Shown piece by piece: positions 1 through 10,805 of a stretch of DNA of 64,000 bases; the first letter of the stretch is position 1, and each line of letters begins with the position of its first letter. The stretch covers positions 52,833,336 to 52,897,335 of the forward strand of contig CM077006.1 in the NCBI GenBank assembly GCA_039090855.1. Direction: 5' to 3'. Both the position numbers and the translations under genes were made by a program. The notes below the pieces were generated by a model that saw only the letters and a list, made by a program, of their open reading frames with translations, was not told where the DNA came from and did not search any database. The stretch is from Macrothele yani (lineage: Eukaryota > Arthropoda > Arachnida > Araneae > Macrothelidae).

Positions 1-514
1 AATCCTTGTGCACTGGAGACTTTTTCTCTTGTTAACTGCAGATAGAAAAGGTGTTCGAACAGGCCTTCGGCTGCCATAACCCATCCGATGCAGTGTGCGG
101 CGAACAGTGCGTGCAGATATCATTTGAGGAGATCCTTGATTAAGATGGTCTTTAATTGGCTCTCCGTTCCGCCCGAGCAGTCACTAGTCGACGACGACGA
201 CCACGCGTTGCACGTAGAGACCCAGTTTTTGGCTGACAGTCCAGTCTTTAAACACTTTAACAACAGCTGCTCTGGAACATTTCAGGAAAGCGGCGGTTTC
301 GGTGATACTCGCTCCATGGCTCCGAGCTCCTACGTTGAAAGTCTGTCAAATCGCATTTTTACCCATCTCGTCACCCAAAAATCACTTCTACCACTGTCGC
401 AAGCACTAAGCTTTCCCTTTTTATACTAGCCTCGCCCTCTGGCGGCAACAGCATGCAGCCATAGCTCATTTACTTAAAACTGTCAGGTGGTCATAATAAA
501 GTGGCCACTCAGTG
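1..514 (-). pseudogene. Tc1-like transposase, N-terminal part, cut by window edge
   Basis: Minus-strand remnant of a Tc1-like cut-and-paste transposon. The outer end at about 480-514 carries the terminal inverted repeat also seen at 43519 and 49004 (GGTGGTCATAAT, then CACTCAGTG), followed by TA. Reading inward on the minus strand, the 5' leader and start of a transposase are recognisable in several frames: a helix-turn-helix region, then a block resembling the 43661 copy around KVYRDW. Frameshifts and stops break it, so it is non-functional. The catalytic domain lies beyond base 1. Family assignment rests on the shared terminal repeat and the order of protein blocks. Confidence 0.65.
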
Positions 515-1239
515 TATACCCAATGGACAAAACATTAGACCTGCTGCGTACCTAATAGTGTGTTGGTCATGGCCGCAGCTAGTGGGAGGGCAGATGGCAT
601 CCCAAAATGGTCATGCCAGGGGCGTAAATTCATGCTCTGGGGAGGATGGGGGGGGGGGTAAAAAATAGAAATTGTAATTAAAAAAGAAAGGTAACATCCT
701 TCAGTACTTTCTTTTTAAAGACTTTAGTTAGTGTCATACAGCTGACCAGGGTACAGAGCAACATACACTATGATATCAGCATATTGTTTCTATGCCTCCA
801 TTCATCGTTTTGGAAAATTCTCTTCGTGGATACAAGATGTTCACACTGTTTTGTATCCATGAAGAGAATCTTCCAAAACAGTGAATGGAGGCCTAAAAAC
901 AATATGCTGATATGCGTAACCTCCATGACATTTCCGAACATGTCGTTGGGATGAAGAGCTATGAATGAATCGTGAATCTGTTGGGATGAATCATGTGTGA
1001 TCTGTCGCAGAAAGTTCTCTAAGCGTTTAACCTTGAACAAAACTCTTCTCCAAGCCCTAACCCTAAAGCTTACGTTTATGCTTTAGTTAAGATCCGTGGA
1101 TCCTGGGAATTTACCTAGTAAAATACCAAAAACCATAATAAAATCGTATCAAAAGTGCAGTTTTTGGATGATCATAATACTTTTCCTATAACGGCGATGT
1201 GTGAGAAAGCAAAAAAAAAAAAAATGTATTATTTGAGCA
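515..1239. other. Stretch without a recognisable gene
   Basis: AT-rich filler around the hairpin at 774-912, with a G-run near 643-657 and an A-run near 1211-1223. I see no coding or RNA gene. Confidence 0.5.
774..912. repeat. Long imperfect hairpin (about 62-nt arms)
   Basis: The sequence at 774-836 and the reverse complement of 852-912 match over about 60 nt with only a few mismatches or small bulges. The loop is about 15 nt. No neighbouring transposase explains it. It could be a small palindromic MITE or the template of a microRNA-like hairpin RNA. Confidence 0.7.
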
Positions 1240-1246
1240 GAGCCCA

Positions 1247-1850
1247 TTTCAGAGGGGGTGCTAGGGGCTGCAGCCCTGGGCCCCCACATTTTTAAGGGAC
1301 CCCAGAATTATGCAGGATGCTTGAAGAATTGACAGTTCTGCAGAACTGTCAATTCAATAAGACAATAAGAAAACTGCCTTGTGAAAAAAAATTATTTCTT
1401 TCTCCTTTTTTAGGAGGAGTCCGCAAAAAGTATAGTCACCCCCAGTCCATCCTCAAATTTTTTGAAAGCATTACAGAAGTTTTTTGTTTTTGCACATCTG
1501 TAAATTCATTCGAATCATGATATTTGGATCATATTATATTGTCCACTACTTCGATATAATTTCAACAAGCTGAAGCCTGGGGGTGGGTGGTGGGGGGGAT
1601 GGGGTTATTAAAATAGAACTGAACTGGTATCCATTTTTCAACCATGCATTTTTTATATTTTCTTGCTAACACTGATTTGTTCATGAATCATTGGATACTC
1701 ACCTCGAAATGGGGGGGTATTTTTATTACTTCATCATATTTGGGGAATGTTTTCTCCTGGGTATTTTTATTCGGCCAATCATTGTGAAATCTTAAATATA
1801 CCAATACTGGGGCCCCAAAATAATGTCTAGCCCCCGTGCCCCCTGTATTT
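1247..1850. repeat. Possible degraded hAT-like non-autonomous element
   Basis: A GC-rich block near 1250-1310 (GGGGCTGCAGCCCTGGGCCC) and a related block near 1808-1845 (GGGGCCCC, GCCCCC) face each other in inverted orientation, with AT-rich DNA between. This resembles the G/C-rich ends of hAT-type non-autonomous elements such as 42254-43279. I could not find a clean target duplication, so this is tentative. Confidence 0.25.
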
Positions 1851-1889
1851 GAGTGGAACACGAAAGGACGTAATTTTGAACTCTAACAG

Positions 1890-2680
1890 CAAGTCTCTTC
1901 TTCCATGATAAGAAATGGAGTTGGTCCTCCTCTGACGTGGATTACATCCTGTACACACTGAGGCATCTACTCCATCAGATGCCACAGGGTTTCCGGAGGT
2001 AATGCCAGCCATGCCTGTTGCAGCATTGTCCACAACTCTGCCAGAGACATCAATCCAGGATCCCTGGATCTAATGTCCCGCTGCATGGCATCACAGGGAG
2101 CTTCCACGTGGTTTGAATCTAGCACCTTGGGGGGGGGGGCCCACTGGATGGTTCCAAACTCGGACGAGCGTTCCTAGAGCCCTGCATAGATGGTGACTGC
2201 GCATTTTCTTGCTACAACAGACCACAGGACGCGTGAAGGCCATGAAAAAAAGTACGTGATCCGCCAGCACATGCTGGTAACGGGCAGCAGTTAAGGACCT
2301 CTCCAGGCACTTAAGGGACATAATGTGTCCCATGAGAAGGCTCCCCGAACAATCGTAGAACCACCACCACCTTTAACAGAGCCGACCTGGCACGACGGGG
2401 CCCATGGCCTCATGTTGTCGACGCCTCACCCACACCCTCCCGTCAACTCGTCACAGCTATAAACTGGATTCATCTGACCACACACCGCGGCGCTACTCTG
2501 CGGAGGTCCAGTTTTGATGTTCCCGGCACCATGTGAGGCGTAATTTCCGATGACGAGCAGTGAGCAGTATCCCAGGGTATGAAGCAATTCATCTTGTATT
2601 TTTCGATGAACGGCTCCAGTATCTCAAGGTAGTGGCGTATCTTAGGTCCGAGACCTGGGCTATCTCCCACCCCTCCCCTC
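1890..2680 (-). pseudogene. Tc1-like transposase, catalytic and C-terminal part
   Basis: The minus strand reads as the C-terminal two thirds of a Tc1-like transposase in shifting frames. It has the same blocks as the copy at 60464-61420 (CSSSEIT in a shifted frame, VWSDES, the LERSLTAA block, and the C-terminal block giving QAWLALPPET in the other copy). Multiple frameshifts are present, including a poly-C/G run near 2131-2141. No terminal inverted repeat is visible at the left. The N-terminal side ends abruptly at about 2688, where the HINE2 element starts. Dead copy of the same family as Tc1-J. Confidence 0.7.
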
Positions 2681-2687
2681 CAGTACT

Positions 2688-2790
2688 ATTTTTAGCACGT
2701 CTTTTGTAAAAAAAGATCGTGCTTATGTTACCGGTTTGTCAATCCGTCCGTCTGTACCCACGATATCTCTGCAACTATTAGTCCGATTTG

Positions 2791-2826
<36 letters not shown>

Positions 2827-4625
2827 ATTGGGAAGCTTGAAATATGCGAATGATGATCCTTCATTTCGTTTTTTCTTCGATGTACAATTTCGCCACTAGA
2901 GGGCGTAAATGCAGATGTCGAACTCAAAAATACGTTTTATTCCACATATTTGCTTCTAAACATCCGACTGAAAAAATTATCTTATCTTTCGATTCCATTT
3001 ATGTCGAAGAGTATTTTAGATATAGTTACTTTTCAAATTACGTATAGATTTTCCGCAAGGGGGCGTAAAAGTAAATTACATTTTTCCTGATACTTCTTCT
3101 AAAACTCCGATTTGAAAAAAAATTTCTTCAGAGGATACACCTGATGGAAAATCTTTTGCATATAATTTCAAATTTTTTGTAAAGAATACTTTGGCCACCA
3201 GGGGGCGTAAGAGTTAATTTTTGCTTCTGATGAAAATCTGAGCTTCTAAAATATCGATTGAAAAAATTCTTTCGTGGACTGATGCCACTCATATAGATAA
3301 ACCTTTTTGGAATATTTTCTTCTTAAAATATTCCACAGTTTCTCCTCCAGGGACGTAGATGTATATCTTATTTTCGTCAATATCTCTACTTCTAGGAGTC
3401 CGATTTGAAAAATTCCTTCTTGGTTGGATAGTGTTTTCAGTGTGACATGTTTTTCATATAATTTCAAAATTTTCAAGTAATTCGTAGACTTTCGGCTAGG
3501 GGGCGTAGAGGTAAATTACGTTTCCCCCTATATCTCTGCTTCTAAATCTCCGATTTGGAAAATTCTTTCTGCACCGGATACAGCTTCTGATGGGAAATCC
3601 TTCGCACATATTTTCTAATTTTTGTAAAAATGGTTTGGCTACCAGGTGGCGTAAGTCTTAATTTCCGCATCTGACGTATTTACAGCAAAATATGAGCTTC
3701 TAAAATCTCGATTGAAATAAAAGTAGTTTGTTGACCGATACTACTCATGTCGTCAAACCTTTTAGGAACACTTTCTTCTTGAAATAATGCATGGTTTCTA
3801 CGCCAGGGGCGTAAATCTATATCTTATTTTTGTCAATATCTCTACTTCAAGGAGTCCGATTTGAAAAATTCCTTCTTTGTTGGATAATGTTTCTGATGCG
3901 AAATGTTTTTCCTATAAATTCAAAATTTTCAAGTAAATCACAGACTTTCTGCTAAGGGGCACAAAGGTAAATTGCGTTTTCTGCGTTACTTTTTGCTTTT
4001 AAAACTCCGATTTGAAAAATTCTTCCTGTATCGTATACAAGACCTGATGGAAAATATTTTTCACATGATTTCTAATGTTTGGTAAAGAATATTTTGGCCA
4101 CCAGGGGGCATAAGGGTTAATTTCTGTTTCTGATGTATTTGAAGCAAAATCTGGACTCCTGAAAACTCGATCCCTTTTTTTTTTTTTTTTTTTTTCCTTG
4201 GACCGATACCGCTCATATGGAAAAACCTTTTGAGAATACTTTCTTCCGAAAATAATGCATGGTTTTCCCACCAGGGGATGTAAAGTCACATCTTATTTTT
4301 GTCGATGTCTCTGTTTCTAAGAGTCCGATTTGAAAAATTCTTTCTGTGTTGGAGAGCCTTTCCGGTGAGAAATGTTTCTCATATAAATTCTTATTTTTCT
4401 TAACGCACAAGTCTGCAACCAGAGGGCGTAAGCTCACGATTCCGTTTACAGCAATATCTGAGGAATTAAAAACCTTATTGAAAAATTTCTTTCTTCCGTC
4501 AGATACTATTGTTTTCCATACCGATTCCATTGACTTTGAATTGCTTTGATAAATTTAATTTGCGTCAGAACGGTTTCAAAAGACGTGCTCATTACACCCG
4601 AAAATTCGGTGTCATCTTTCTTGTT
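2688..4625 (+). mobile_element. HINE2 copy 1: satellite-bearing non-autonomous element
   Basis: Begins with a T-run and the motif AGCACGTCTTTT, then CCGTCTGT and CACGATATCTC. It continues as about a dozen monomers of 146-155 bp, each with a CCGATTTGAAAAATTC core and most with a GGGGGCGTAA block. It ends with the inverted motif AAAAGACGTGCT (4578-4589), a bulged hairpin (4594-4612) and the tail CTTGTT. Monomers come in three types, so there is a higher-order period of about 455-465 bp (cores at 3399, 3855, 4322). No protein is encoded; the small open frames are satellite shadows. The layout (subterminal inverted repeats, central tandem repeats, 3' hairpin) resembles Helentron-derived HINE elements, which is an inference. 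Confidence 0.65.
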
Positions 4626-5854
4626 TTTAATTGAAGTTACTGTTTTTTTTTTAATTGCGAAATTTATTTTTAATTGTTAAGTAATGAAAGTAGCATTTCT
4701 TTTTTCAATTGTAAGTACATGCTATTGCCAACATGACACGAAATAATTATGAGGATTATGATTTGAACACTTATTTGTACATGAACTCCATGCTTTTTTC
4801 CTTTTGTGTGAACTTGAGTCTTACGTTTTCACAAAAATGTTTCTTCCGAGTACTTTTTTATATTTAAAACATATTAATAAACTAGCCAAGTTGCTCGAAT
4901 GTACATGTCCTTGTGTGGCTATAAGATATATATTGATGCTTTTTTAATACGGAAAAACTTTTTCGGCAGTTGCAGTTGTTAGTGGAAAGTTTAATATTAG
5001 ATCTGCTAATTTGTACACCTCAATAAACACTATGTCCAATTATTCAACTTCATGTAACAAGTAATGTCTCTTACTGATTTGTTTTGTGTTCATCAGGGGA
5101 ATAAAACATCTTCGGTTCATTTTTTAATCGAGCTGTAAAAAAATTCGAAGCATAGGAAATCTTTGGAAAATGTGAAATTAAATCTTTAAGGTCTGATTGT
5201 AGATGTTCAGGGAAGCTTTCACAAAATTTATCGAAACAGTTCGAATCAAACAAAGCCACAAATTTAAGAGAAAATATCACTGATTTTAATTCATTGACAC
5301 GTCATACAAACTGAAACCACTCTCGCGAAACAGTCGCTGTTAAAGGCGGAAGCATGGAGGGACTGAGGTAGTCCGAAGTCTTCTCTTTTCTGAGCGAACC
5401 GTTGCGCAAAGCAATGGTCCATTCACCTCCACAAGCTCATTCATGTTGTCATGGAAACGCTAGCAGGCGATCGTACCGAAGTTCTTCGCATCAGAACAGC
5501 GAAGACTCTCGAAGACCTGCTTGCGTTATGCCGTTGATCATCGATCGCCAGACTGATTCTCGTAATCGAAAGAAGCGAATCTGCTCGTGTGTTTTTGTTT
5601 GTTTTTTTCACACCGAAAGCATCTACATATCTTAATACCGTTGATAATTGACTTTTATTTGTGCATTTTCTGGGCTTCGCAGCTAGCCTCGAATATACGC
5701 CACTGTCCCAGGGTATATGTGCTATACCGTGCTCTAGCTGAAACTGCTTGACCCTTCGACATTTAACCGAGATGTGATTTACGCCAATTTTGCTAAACGG
5801 AATTTGTGCATCGGGAAAAAGAATGAATACAAAGTCCATCATCATTCGCACATT
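4626..5854. other. Stretch without a recognisable gene
   Basis: AT-rich sequence between two HINE2 pieces. It contains short open frames only (for example 5851-5441 on the minus strand) with no recognisable domain. Confidence 0.45.
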
Positions 5855-5984
5855 TCAAGCTTTCCAATGCAGAAGAATTTTTCAAATCCGACTAATAGTT
5901 GCAGAGATATGGTGTCCACAGATGGACGGACAGACAAGCCGATAACATAAGCAGGATCTTTTTTACAAACGTGTGCTAAAAATT
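5855..5984 (-). mobile_element. HINE2 5' end fragment, inverted
   Basis: Reverse complement of the HINE2 5' end. It matches the start of the copy at 2688 through AGCACACG..., the CTTATGTTA block, the GTCCGTC motif and the first CGGATTTGAAAAATTC-type core. It lies opposite in orientation to that copy, so 2688-5984 superficially looks like one element with long terminal inverted repeats. The interior does not support that, since the 2688 copy already has its own 3' end at about 4625. Confidence 0.6.
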
Positions 5985-6189
5985 AAGCAATTGATGCTGT
6001 GCAGCTGCAAAGTCAACAAAACACAAATATGAAAATTGCTGAATAGAAAGCAAGGCTTGCTCGCGAAAGAAAACTTGATTTGGTGGAAAGTAAAACAAAA
6101 CAAGAAAAAGCTGTCTAAGTCAATGTCTTTTAAAACCATTTTCTACATTATATTCTCACTTTTTCGCCGCACATTCTGTTTTTTTTTGT

Positions 6190-6408
6190 TTTTTTTTTTG
6201 ATTGGAGGTTTAACGACCACCGTGAGCAACTCAATGGGCTATAAGCAGTCTCCCGTCCCTAATTTAGGGTCACTGGTTCCAGGGAAGGGAGAGAGCCAGT
6301 GCCGTAAGACAAACACAACATCCATGCCTCACCGGGATTCGAACCCGGACCCCAGACGGACGAATGATCAGAGGCCAGCGCCTTAGACCACTGCGCCACC
6401 GGGGCGGC
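6190..6408 (-). mobile_element. SINE-A copy (tRNA-derived)
   Basis: Full-length SINE-A in minus orientation. The tRNA-like head at the right has box A TGGCGCAGTGGTCTAAG and box B GGGTTCGAATCCCGG, followed by a body ending GTCGTTAAACCTCC and an A-tail. Probable target duplication TCTGTTTTT on both sides. Confidence 0.9.
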
Positions 6409-6425
6409 TCTGTTTTTTCAGCCGT

Positions 6426-6871
6426 TTAAGGTGGTTCCACCAAAAATCTCTGCTGTTTGTTTCCACTGGTAAAACTTCTTTACATATTTTCTTCGCAATT
6501 AATGTATTCCCAACAATGAAAATTTGCACATCGATAAAACTAACTTTAAGTTATATCATGGGATACTTAATACTTGCTAAAACATAACCATAATTAAGCA
6601 ATCCAACATTTGTTTGTCTACTGACTTCATCAATGTACAGTTCGCGCCCTCTATTAACAAATCTGAACATTACTCAAAGAAAAATGATTGCTTTTTAATA
6701 AAATTACGGTTATGTTTTAGCAAGTATTAAGTATCCCATGCTATAACTTAAAGTTAATTTTATCGATGTGCAAATTTTCGTCCTTGGGAATACATTAATT
6801 GCGAAGAAAATATGTACAGAAGTTTTACCTTTGGAAACATAAGGCAGAGATTTTAGGTGGAACCACCTTAA
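6426..6871. repeat. Foldback element with ~170-bp inverted arms
   Basis: The block 6426-6596 and the reverse complement of 6701-6871 match over about 170 bp at high identity. A spacer of about 100 bp separates them. Each outer end is TTAAGGTGG followed by a short GGTGG/CCACC palindrome. No coding capacity. It looks like a foldback or MITE-type DNA element; a TTAA target site is possible but not proven. Confidence 0.75.
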
Positions 6872-7420
6872 AAGTTCAGCTTTTCTTTTTTTCTTCGTTA
6901 GTTTCATGTGTGCTCAATCCAAGATAACAAAGTTCCAAGCATACTGAAGCTAACCAGGTGTAGCTTAGGAATTCGAACAGCTTTCCGGATGTGTGTTAGT
7001 CGAAGCATACCCGCTTCATTATAGCGAAGATAAATGTTTGCAAATTTTTATTTTATCCATTCATTTATTTGCAACAGACATTCAATATAGTAGCCTGCAG
7101 GTCATTTGTGGATATATTCTTAAATTTTATCTCATATGCAGCTGATAGTATGGAGATGCATTTTGTTGTAGCCTTCCCCACCGACATTCTTCCTTTTTGA
7201 GCCAAACAAGACTCCTTTTTTTTTAATTGAGCATATGACTTTTCTAAATAAGGAAACATTAATTTCATCATTGACTAACAATAGGATTGTTTTAACTTTG
7301 GTACTGGAAATTCAGTTAAAGAAGAATAATTTGTTTCACTTTGAAGTATGCAAATTCTTTATTCTCAGTAAGTCATGTAATTTTCAAGCACAAAGTTTTG
7401 TTGACTATTTATTGAAATTG
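6872..7420. other. Stretch without a recognisable gene
   Basis: AT-rich sequence between the foldback element and the mariner-derived satellite. Short open frames only, none recognisable. Confidence 0.45.
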
Positions 7421-9013
7421 CAGAGGGCGAGACGAAAGTTTGGCAATATTTGGATCGCTTTATCTCTTCATACGTACGTACCTTTATGACGAAAGCTGAC
7501 TAGCATTCAAAGTTTAGGCCATCGTGTTGCACCGTCTTTAGCCATCTGTCTGCCAGTTCTTCGATTCTACAGAGGGTGAGTCGAAAGTTTTGCAATATTT
7601 GGATCACTTTATGTCTTCATACGTACCTTTACGACGAAAGCTGACTAGCATTCAAAGTATAGGCCATCGTGTTGCACCGTCTTTAGCCATCTGTCTGCCA
7701 GTTCTTCGATTCTACAGAGGGTGAGTCGAAAGTTGTGCAATATTTGGATCACTTTGTCTTCATACGTACCTTTACGACGAAAGCTGACTAGCATTCAAAG
7801 TATAGGCCATCGTGTTGCACCGTCTTTAGCCATCTGTCTGCCACTTCTTCGATTCTACAGAGGGTGAGTCGAAAGTTTTGCAATATTTGGATCACTTTAT
7901 GTCTTCATACGTACCTTTACGACGAAAGCTGACTAGCATTCAAAGTATAGGCCATCGTGTTGCACAGTCTTTAGCCATCTGTCTGCCACTTCTTCGATTC
8001 TACAGAGGGGGAGTCGAAAGTTTTGCAACATTTGGATCACTTTATGTCTTCATACGTACCTTTACGACGAAAGCTGACTAGCATTCAAAGTATAGGCCAT
8101 CGTGTTGCACAGTCTTTAGCCATCTGTCTGCCACTTCTTCGATTCTACAGAGGGTGAGTCGAAAGTTTTGCAATATTTGGATCACTTTATGTCTTCATAC
8201 GTACCTTTACGACGAAAGCTGACTAGCATTCAAAGTATAGGCCATCGTGTTGCACAGTCTTTAGCCATCTGTCTGCCACTTCTTCGATTCTACAGAGGGT
8301 GAGTCGAAAGTTTTGCAATATTTGGATCACTTGATGTCTTCATACGTACCTTTACGACGAAAGCTGACTAGCATTCAAAGTATAGGCCATCGTGTTGCAC
8401 CGTCTTTAGCCATCTGTCTGCCAGTTCTTCGATTCTACAGAGGGTGAGTCGAAAGTTTTGCAATATTTGGATCACTTTGTCTTCATACGTACCTTTACGA
8501 CGAAAGCTGACTGGCATTCAAAGTATAGGCCATCGTGCTGCACCGTCTTTAGCCATCTGTCTGCCAGTTCTTCGATTCTACAGAGGGTGAGTCGAAAGTT
8601 TTGCAATATTTGGATCACTTTATGTCTTCATACGTACCTTTACGACGAAAGCTGACTAGCATTCAAAGTATAGGCCATCGTGTTGCACCGTCTTTAGCCA
8701 TCTGTCTGCCAGTTCTTCGATTCTACAGAGGGTGAGTCGAAAGTTTTGCAATATTTGGATCACTTTGTCTTCATACGTACCTTTACGACGAAAGCTGACT
8801 GGCATTCAAAGTATAGGCCATCGTGCTGCACCGTCTTTAGCCATCTGTCTGCCAGTTCTTCGATTCTACAGAGGGTGAGTCGAAAGTTTTGCAATATTTG
8901 GATCACTTTATGTCTTCATACGTACCTTTACGACGAAAGCTGACTAGCATTCAAAGTATAGGCCATCGTGTTGCACCGTCTTTAGCCATCTGTCTGCCAG
9001 TTCTTCGATTCTA
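7421..9013. repeat. Satellite of 143-148-bp units derived from a mariner end
   Basis: Eleven tandem units start at 7421, 7570, 7715, 7858, 8003, 8148, 8293, 8438, 8581, 8726 and 8869, then run into the mariner end at 9014. Each unit, read on the minus strand, holds the last ~20 codons of the mariner transposase (ending DGLYFEC and a stop), its 3' flank and the complete terminal inverted repeat (starting CAGAGGGTGAGTCG on plus). Most junctions keep a TA next to the repeat. Units are nearly identical, so the expansion is recent. Two subtypes differ by a 2-bp deletion (TTTATGTC against TTTGTC). Confidence 0.92.
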
Positions 9014-9119
9014 CAGAGGGTGAGTCGAAAGTTTTGCAATATTTGGATCACTTTATGTCTTCATACGTACCTTTACGACGAAAGCTGACTAGCATTCAAA
9101 GTATAGGCCATCGTGTTGC

Positions 9120-10110
9120 ACCGTCTTTAGCCATCTGTCTGCCAGTTCTTCGATTCCGTGGCGGTACTAGTTCTTGTCCTTCGAGGCGAAAAACTCTTTC
9201 TTCCTAGCTGCTACCTCTTCCTGGTTGTTGAAGTGCCATCCGCGAAGGAAGTAGGACATGGACCGGAGCAAGTAATAATCCGACGGTGCGAGGTCCGGAC
9301 TATATGCTGGGTGTGGCATCAGTTCGATGTCGTCAAGTTCCTGGATTTTTGACCGGGTCGTTCGCGCGGTATGAGGCCGAGCGTTGTCCTACTGCAGGAG
9401 AGCGCGCTTTCTGTTCACCAGCACCGGGTACTTCTCTTCCAAAGCAACATACAACCGCTCCAGCTGTTCAGAGTAGAGGTTGGCGTTGATGGTCCGACCG
9501 TCTGGAACAAATTCGTAATGGTTGATCCCCTCGAAATGTCACCAGACGCAGTGCAGACAATTCCACCAGACCTTGTGCTCGAAGCGCCCACGTTTGGCAA
9601 CAGGTTCAGGAAGCTGGCTCTAGCTCAACTACTGCCGTTGTTTGTTAGGATTACGGAAATAGACCTACTTTTCATATCGCATTTAACAACTCTATTAATG
9701 AAACGTATATCGCGCTGGTTTTCTAAGAGTTTCGTTCCACTTGGCGGTTTGCTTCAGCTGGCGTCAGTTCGTCAGGTACAATGCAACAGCTCCTATAGAC
9801 CTTGCCGCGGTCCTGAAGGTGACATGCCACGATGGTCTGTGATGTGCCCAGGATTTGCTTCTACTGCCTCTGAATCCACAGTTCCCTCCCTACCTGACCT
9901 TGGCTGATCGTCGAGGTTTCTGTCACCTGAGCGAAATCTCTTGAGCCACCTGCGGTTCTGTGGTCCACGGAACCTTCCCCTTTCCCATGACAAATGTTTC
10001 GTGTTGCTTGAGAAGCGTTATGGTCGAGTTCAAACTCATAAAGCAAAGGTTCTCTAATTAGCCGGTTGTGGCTCCTTTTAGGCGTCCCAACCACAGACAG
10101 AACGACGACC
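9120..10110 (-). pseudogene. Mariner transposase, inactivated
   Basis: The minus strand encodes mariner transposase blocks in order. The N-terminal helix-turn-helix region (LLYEFELDHNASQATRNIC, then RWLKRFRSGD) is at about 9900-10110. A central block (YEFVPDGRTINANLYSEQLE) lies near 9450-9530. The DD34D catalytic region (DNARPHTA ... YSPDLAPSDYYL) lies near 9280-9400. The C-terminus (ELADRWLKTV, GLYFEC, stop) ends near 9095. Frames shift several times and stops occur, including a TAG before DNARPHTA, and the middle appears partly deleted. The enzyme would cut and paste its own element at TA sites; this copy cannot. The YSPDLAPSDYYL signature fits classical mariner, DD34D rather than Tc1 DD34E. 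Confidence 0.85.
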
Positions 10111-10213
10111 ACTTTATATCCCTTTCGACTGACTGCAGTGCGCGACTTGAACTAGTTTAAACACGTGACATACCCGTCGCACCACATGCGTTTATGCAAA
10201 TATTGCAAAACTT

Positions 10214-10432
10214 TTTTTTTTTTTAATTGGAGGTTTAACGACCACCGTGAGCAACTCAATGGGCTATAAGCAGTCGCCCGTCCCTAATTTAGGGTTACTA
10301 GCTCCAGGGAAGGGAGAGAGCCAGTGCCGTAAGACAAACACAACATCCATGCCTCACCGGGATTCGAACCCGGACCCCGTTCGGACGAATGATCAGAGGC
10401 CATCGCTTAGACCACTGCGCCACCGGGGCGGC
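10214..10432 (-). mobile_element. SINE-A copy inside the mariner end
   Basis: Full-length minus-orientation SINE-A. Target duplication TTGCAAAACTT at 10203-10213 and 10433-10443 shows insertion into the mariner terminal repeat, so the SINE is younger. Confidence 0.92.
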
Positions 10433-10591
10433 TTGCAAAACTTTCGACTCACCCTGTGTATATGACTGACTGAGACCCATCTTTTCCCTAAAAGAAAAGA
10501 TGCAGAGTGTTTCTCTCAAGAAGTAAAAGATCTGGCAGTTAAGTCAAAGAAAAAAGGTCGAAGGATGGAGGAATCGGTGACCTTCTGAACA

Positions 10592-10805
10592 ATTTTTTTG
10601 ATTGGAGGTTTAACGACCACCGTGAGCAACTCAATGGGCTATAAGCAGTCGCCCGTCCCTAATTTAGGGTCACTGGTTATAGGGAAGGGAGAGAGCCAGT
10701 GCCGTAAGACAAACAACATCCATGCCTCACCGGGATTCGAACCCGGACCCCGTTCGGACGAATGATCAGAGGCCATCGCTTAGACCACTGCGCCACCGGG
10801 GCGGC
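10592..10805 (-). mobile_element. SINE-A copy
   Basis: Full-length minus-orientation SINE-A with a clear box B and head. Probable target duplication ACAAATTTTT/ACAATTTTTT. Confidence 0.9.

Larger units (their letters stand above)
9014..10458 (-). mobile_element. Mariner element (with a SINE-A inside)
   Basis: Bounded by inverted repeats: CAGAGGGTGAGTCGAAAGTT at the left and its inverse ending CACCCTGTG at the right, followed by TA at 10459-10460. Without the SINE the length is about 1.2 kb, normal for mariner. The left end is also the last unit of the adjacent satellite. The SINE-A at 10214-10432 sits in the right inverted repeat with the target duplication TTGCAAAACTT. Confidence 0.85.

Noticed and set aside
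1053..1067. CCCTAACCCTAA, telomere-like repeat
   Set aside because: Only two copies in AT-rich DNA. No array, so chance or trivial.
2688..5984. One 3.3-kb element with ~130-bp terminal inverted repeats
   Set aside because: Copy 2 at 18042-19972 ends at the inner boundary (equivalent of 4625), so 2688-4625 is complete in itself. The inverted piece at 5855-5984 is best read as a separate 5' fragment.
8458..8943. Identical 65-codon open frames repeated in the satellite
   Set aside because: Plus-strand shadows of mariner-end units whose real coding strand is minus.
7421..9013. CRISPR-like array
   Set aside because: Units are contiguous ~145-bp repeats with no distinct short repeat and variable spacer. 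The DNA is eukaryotic.
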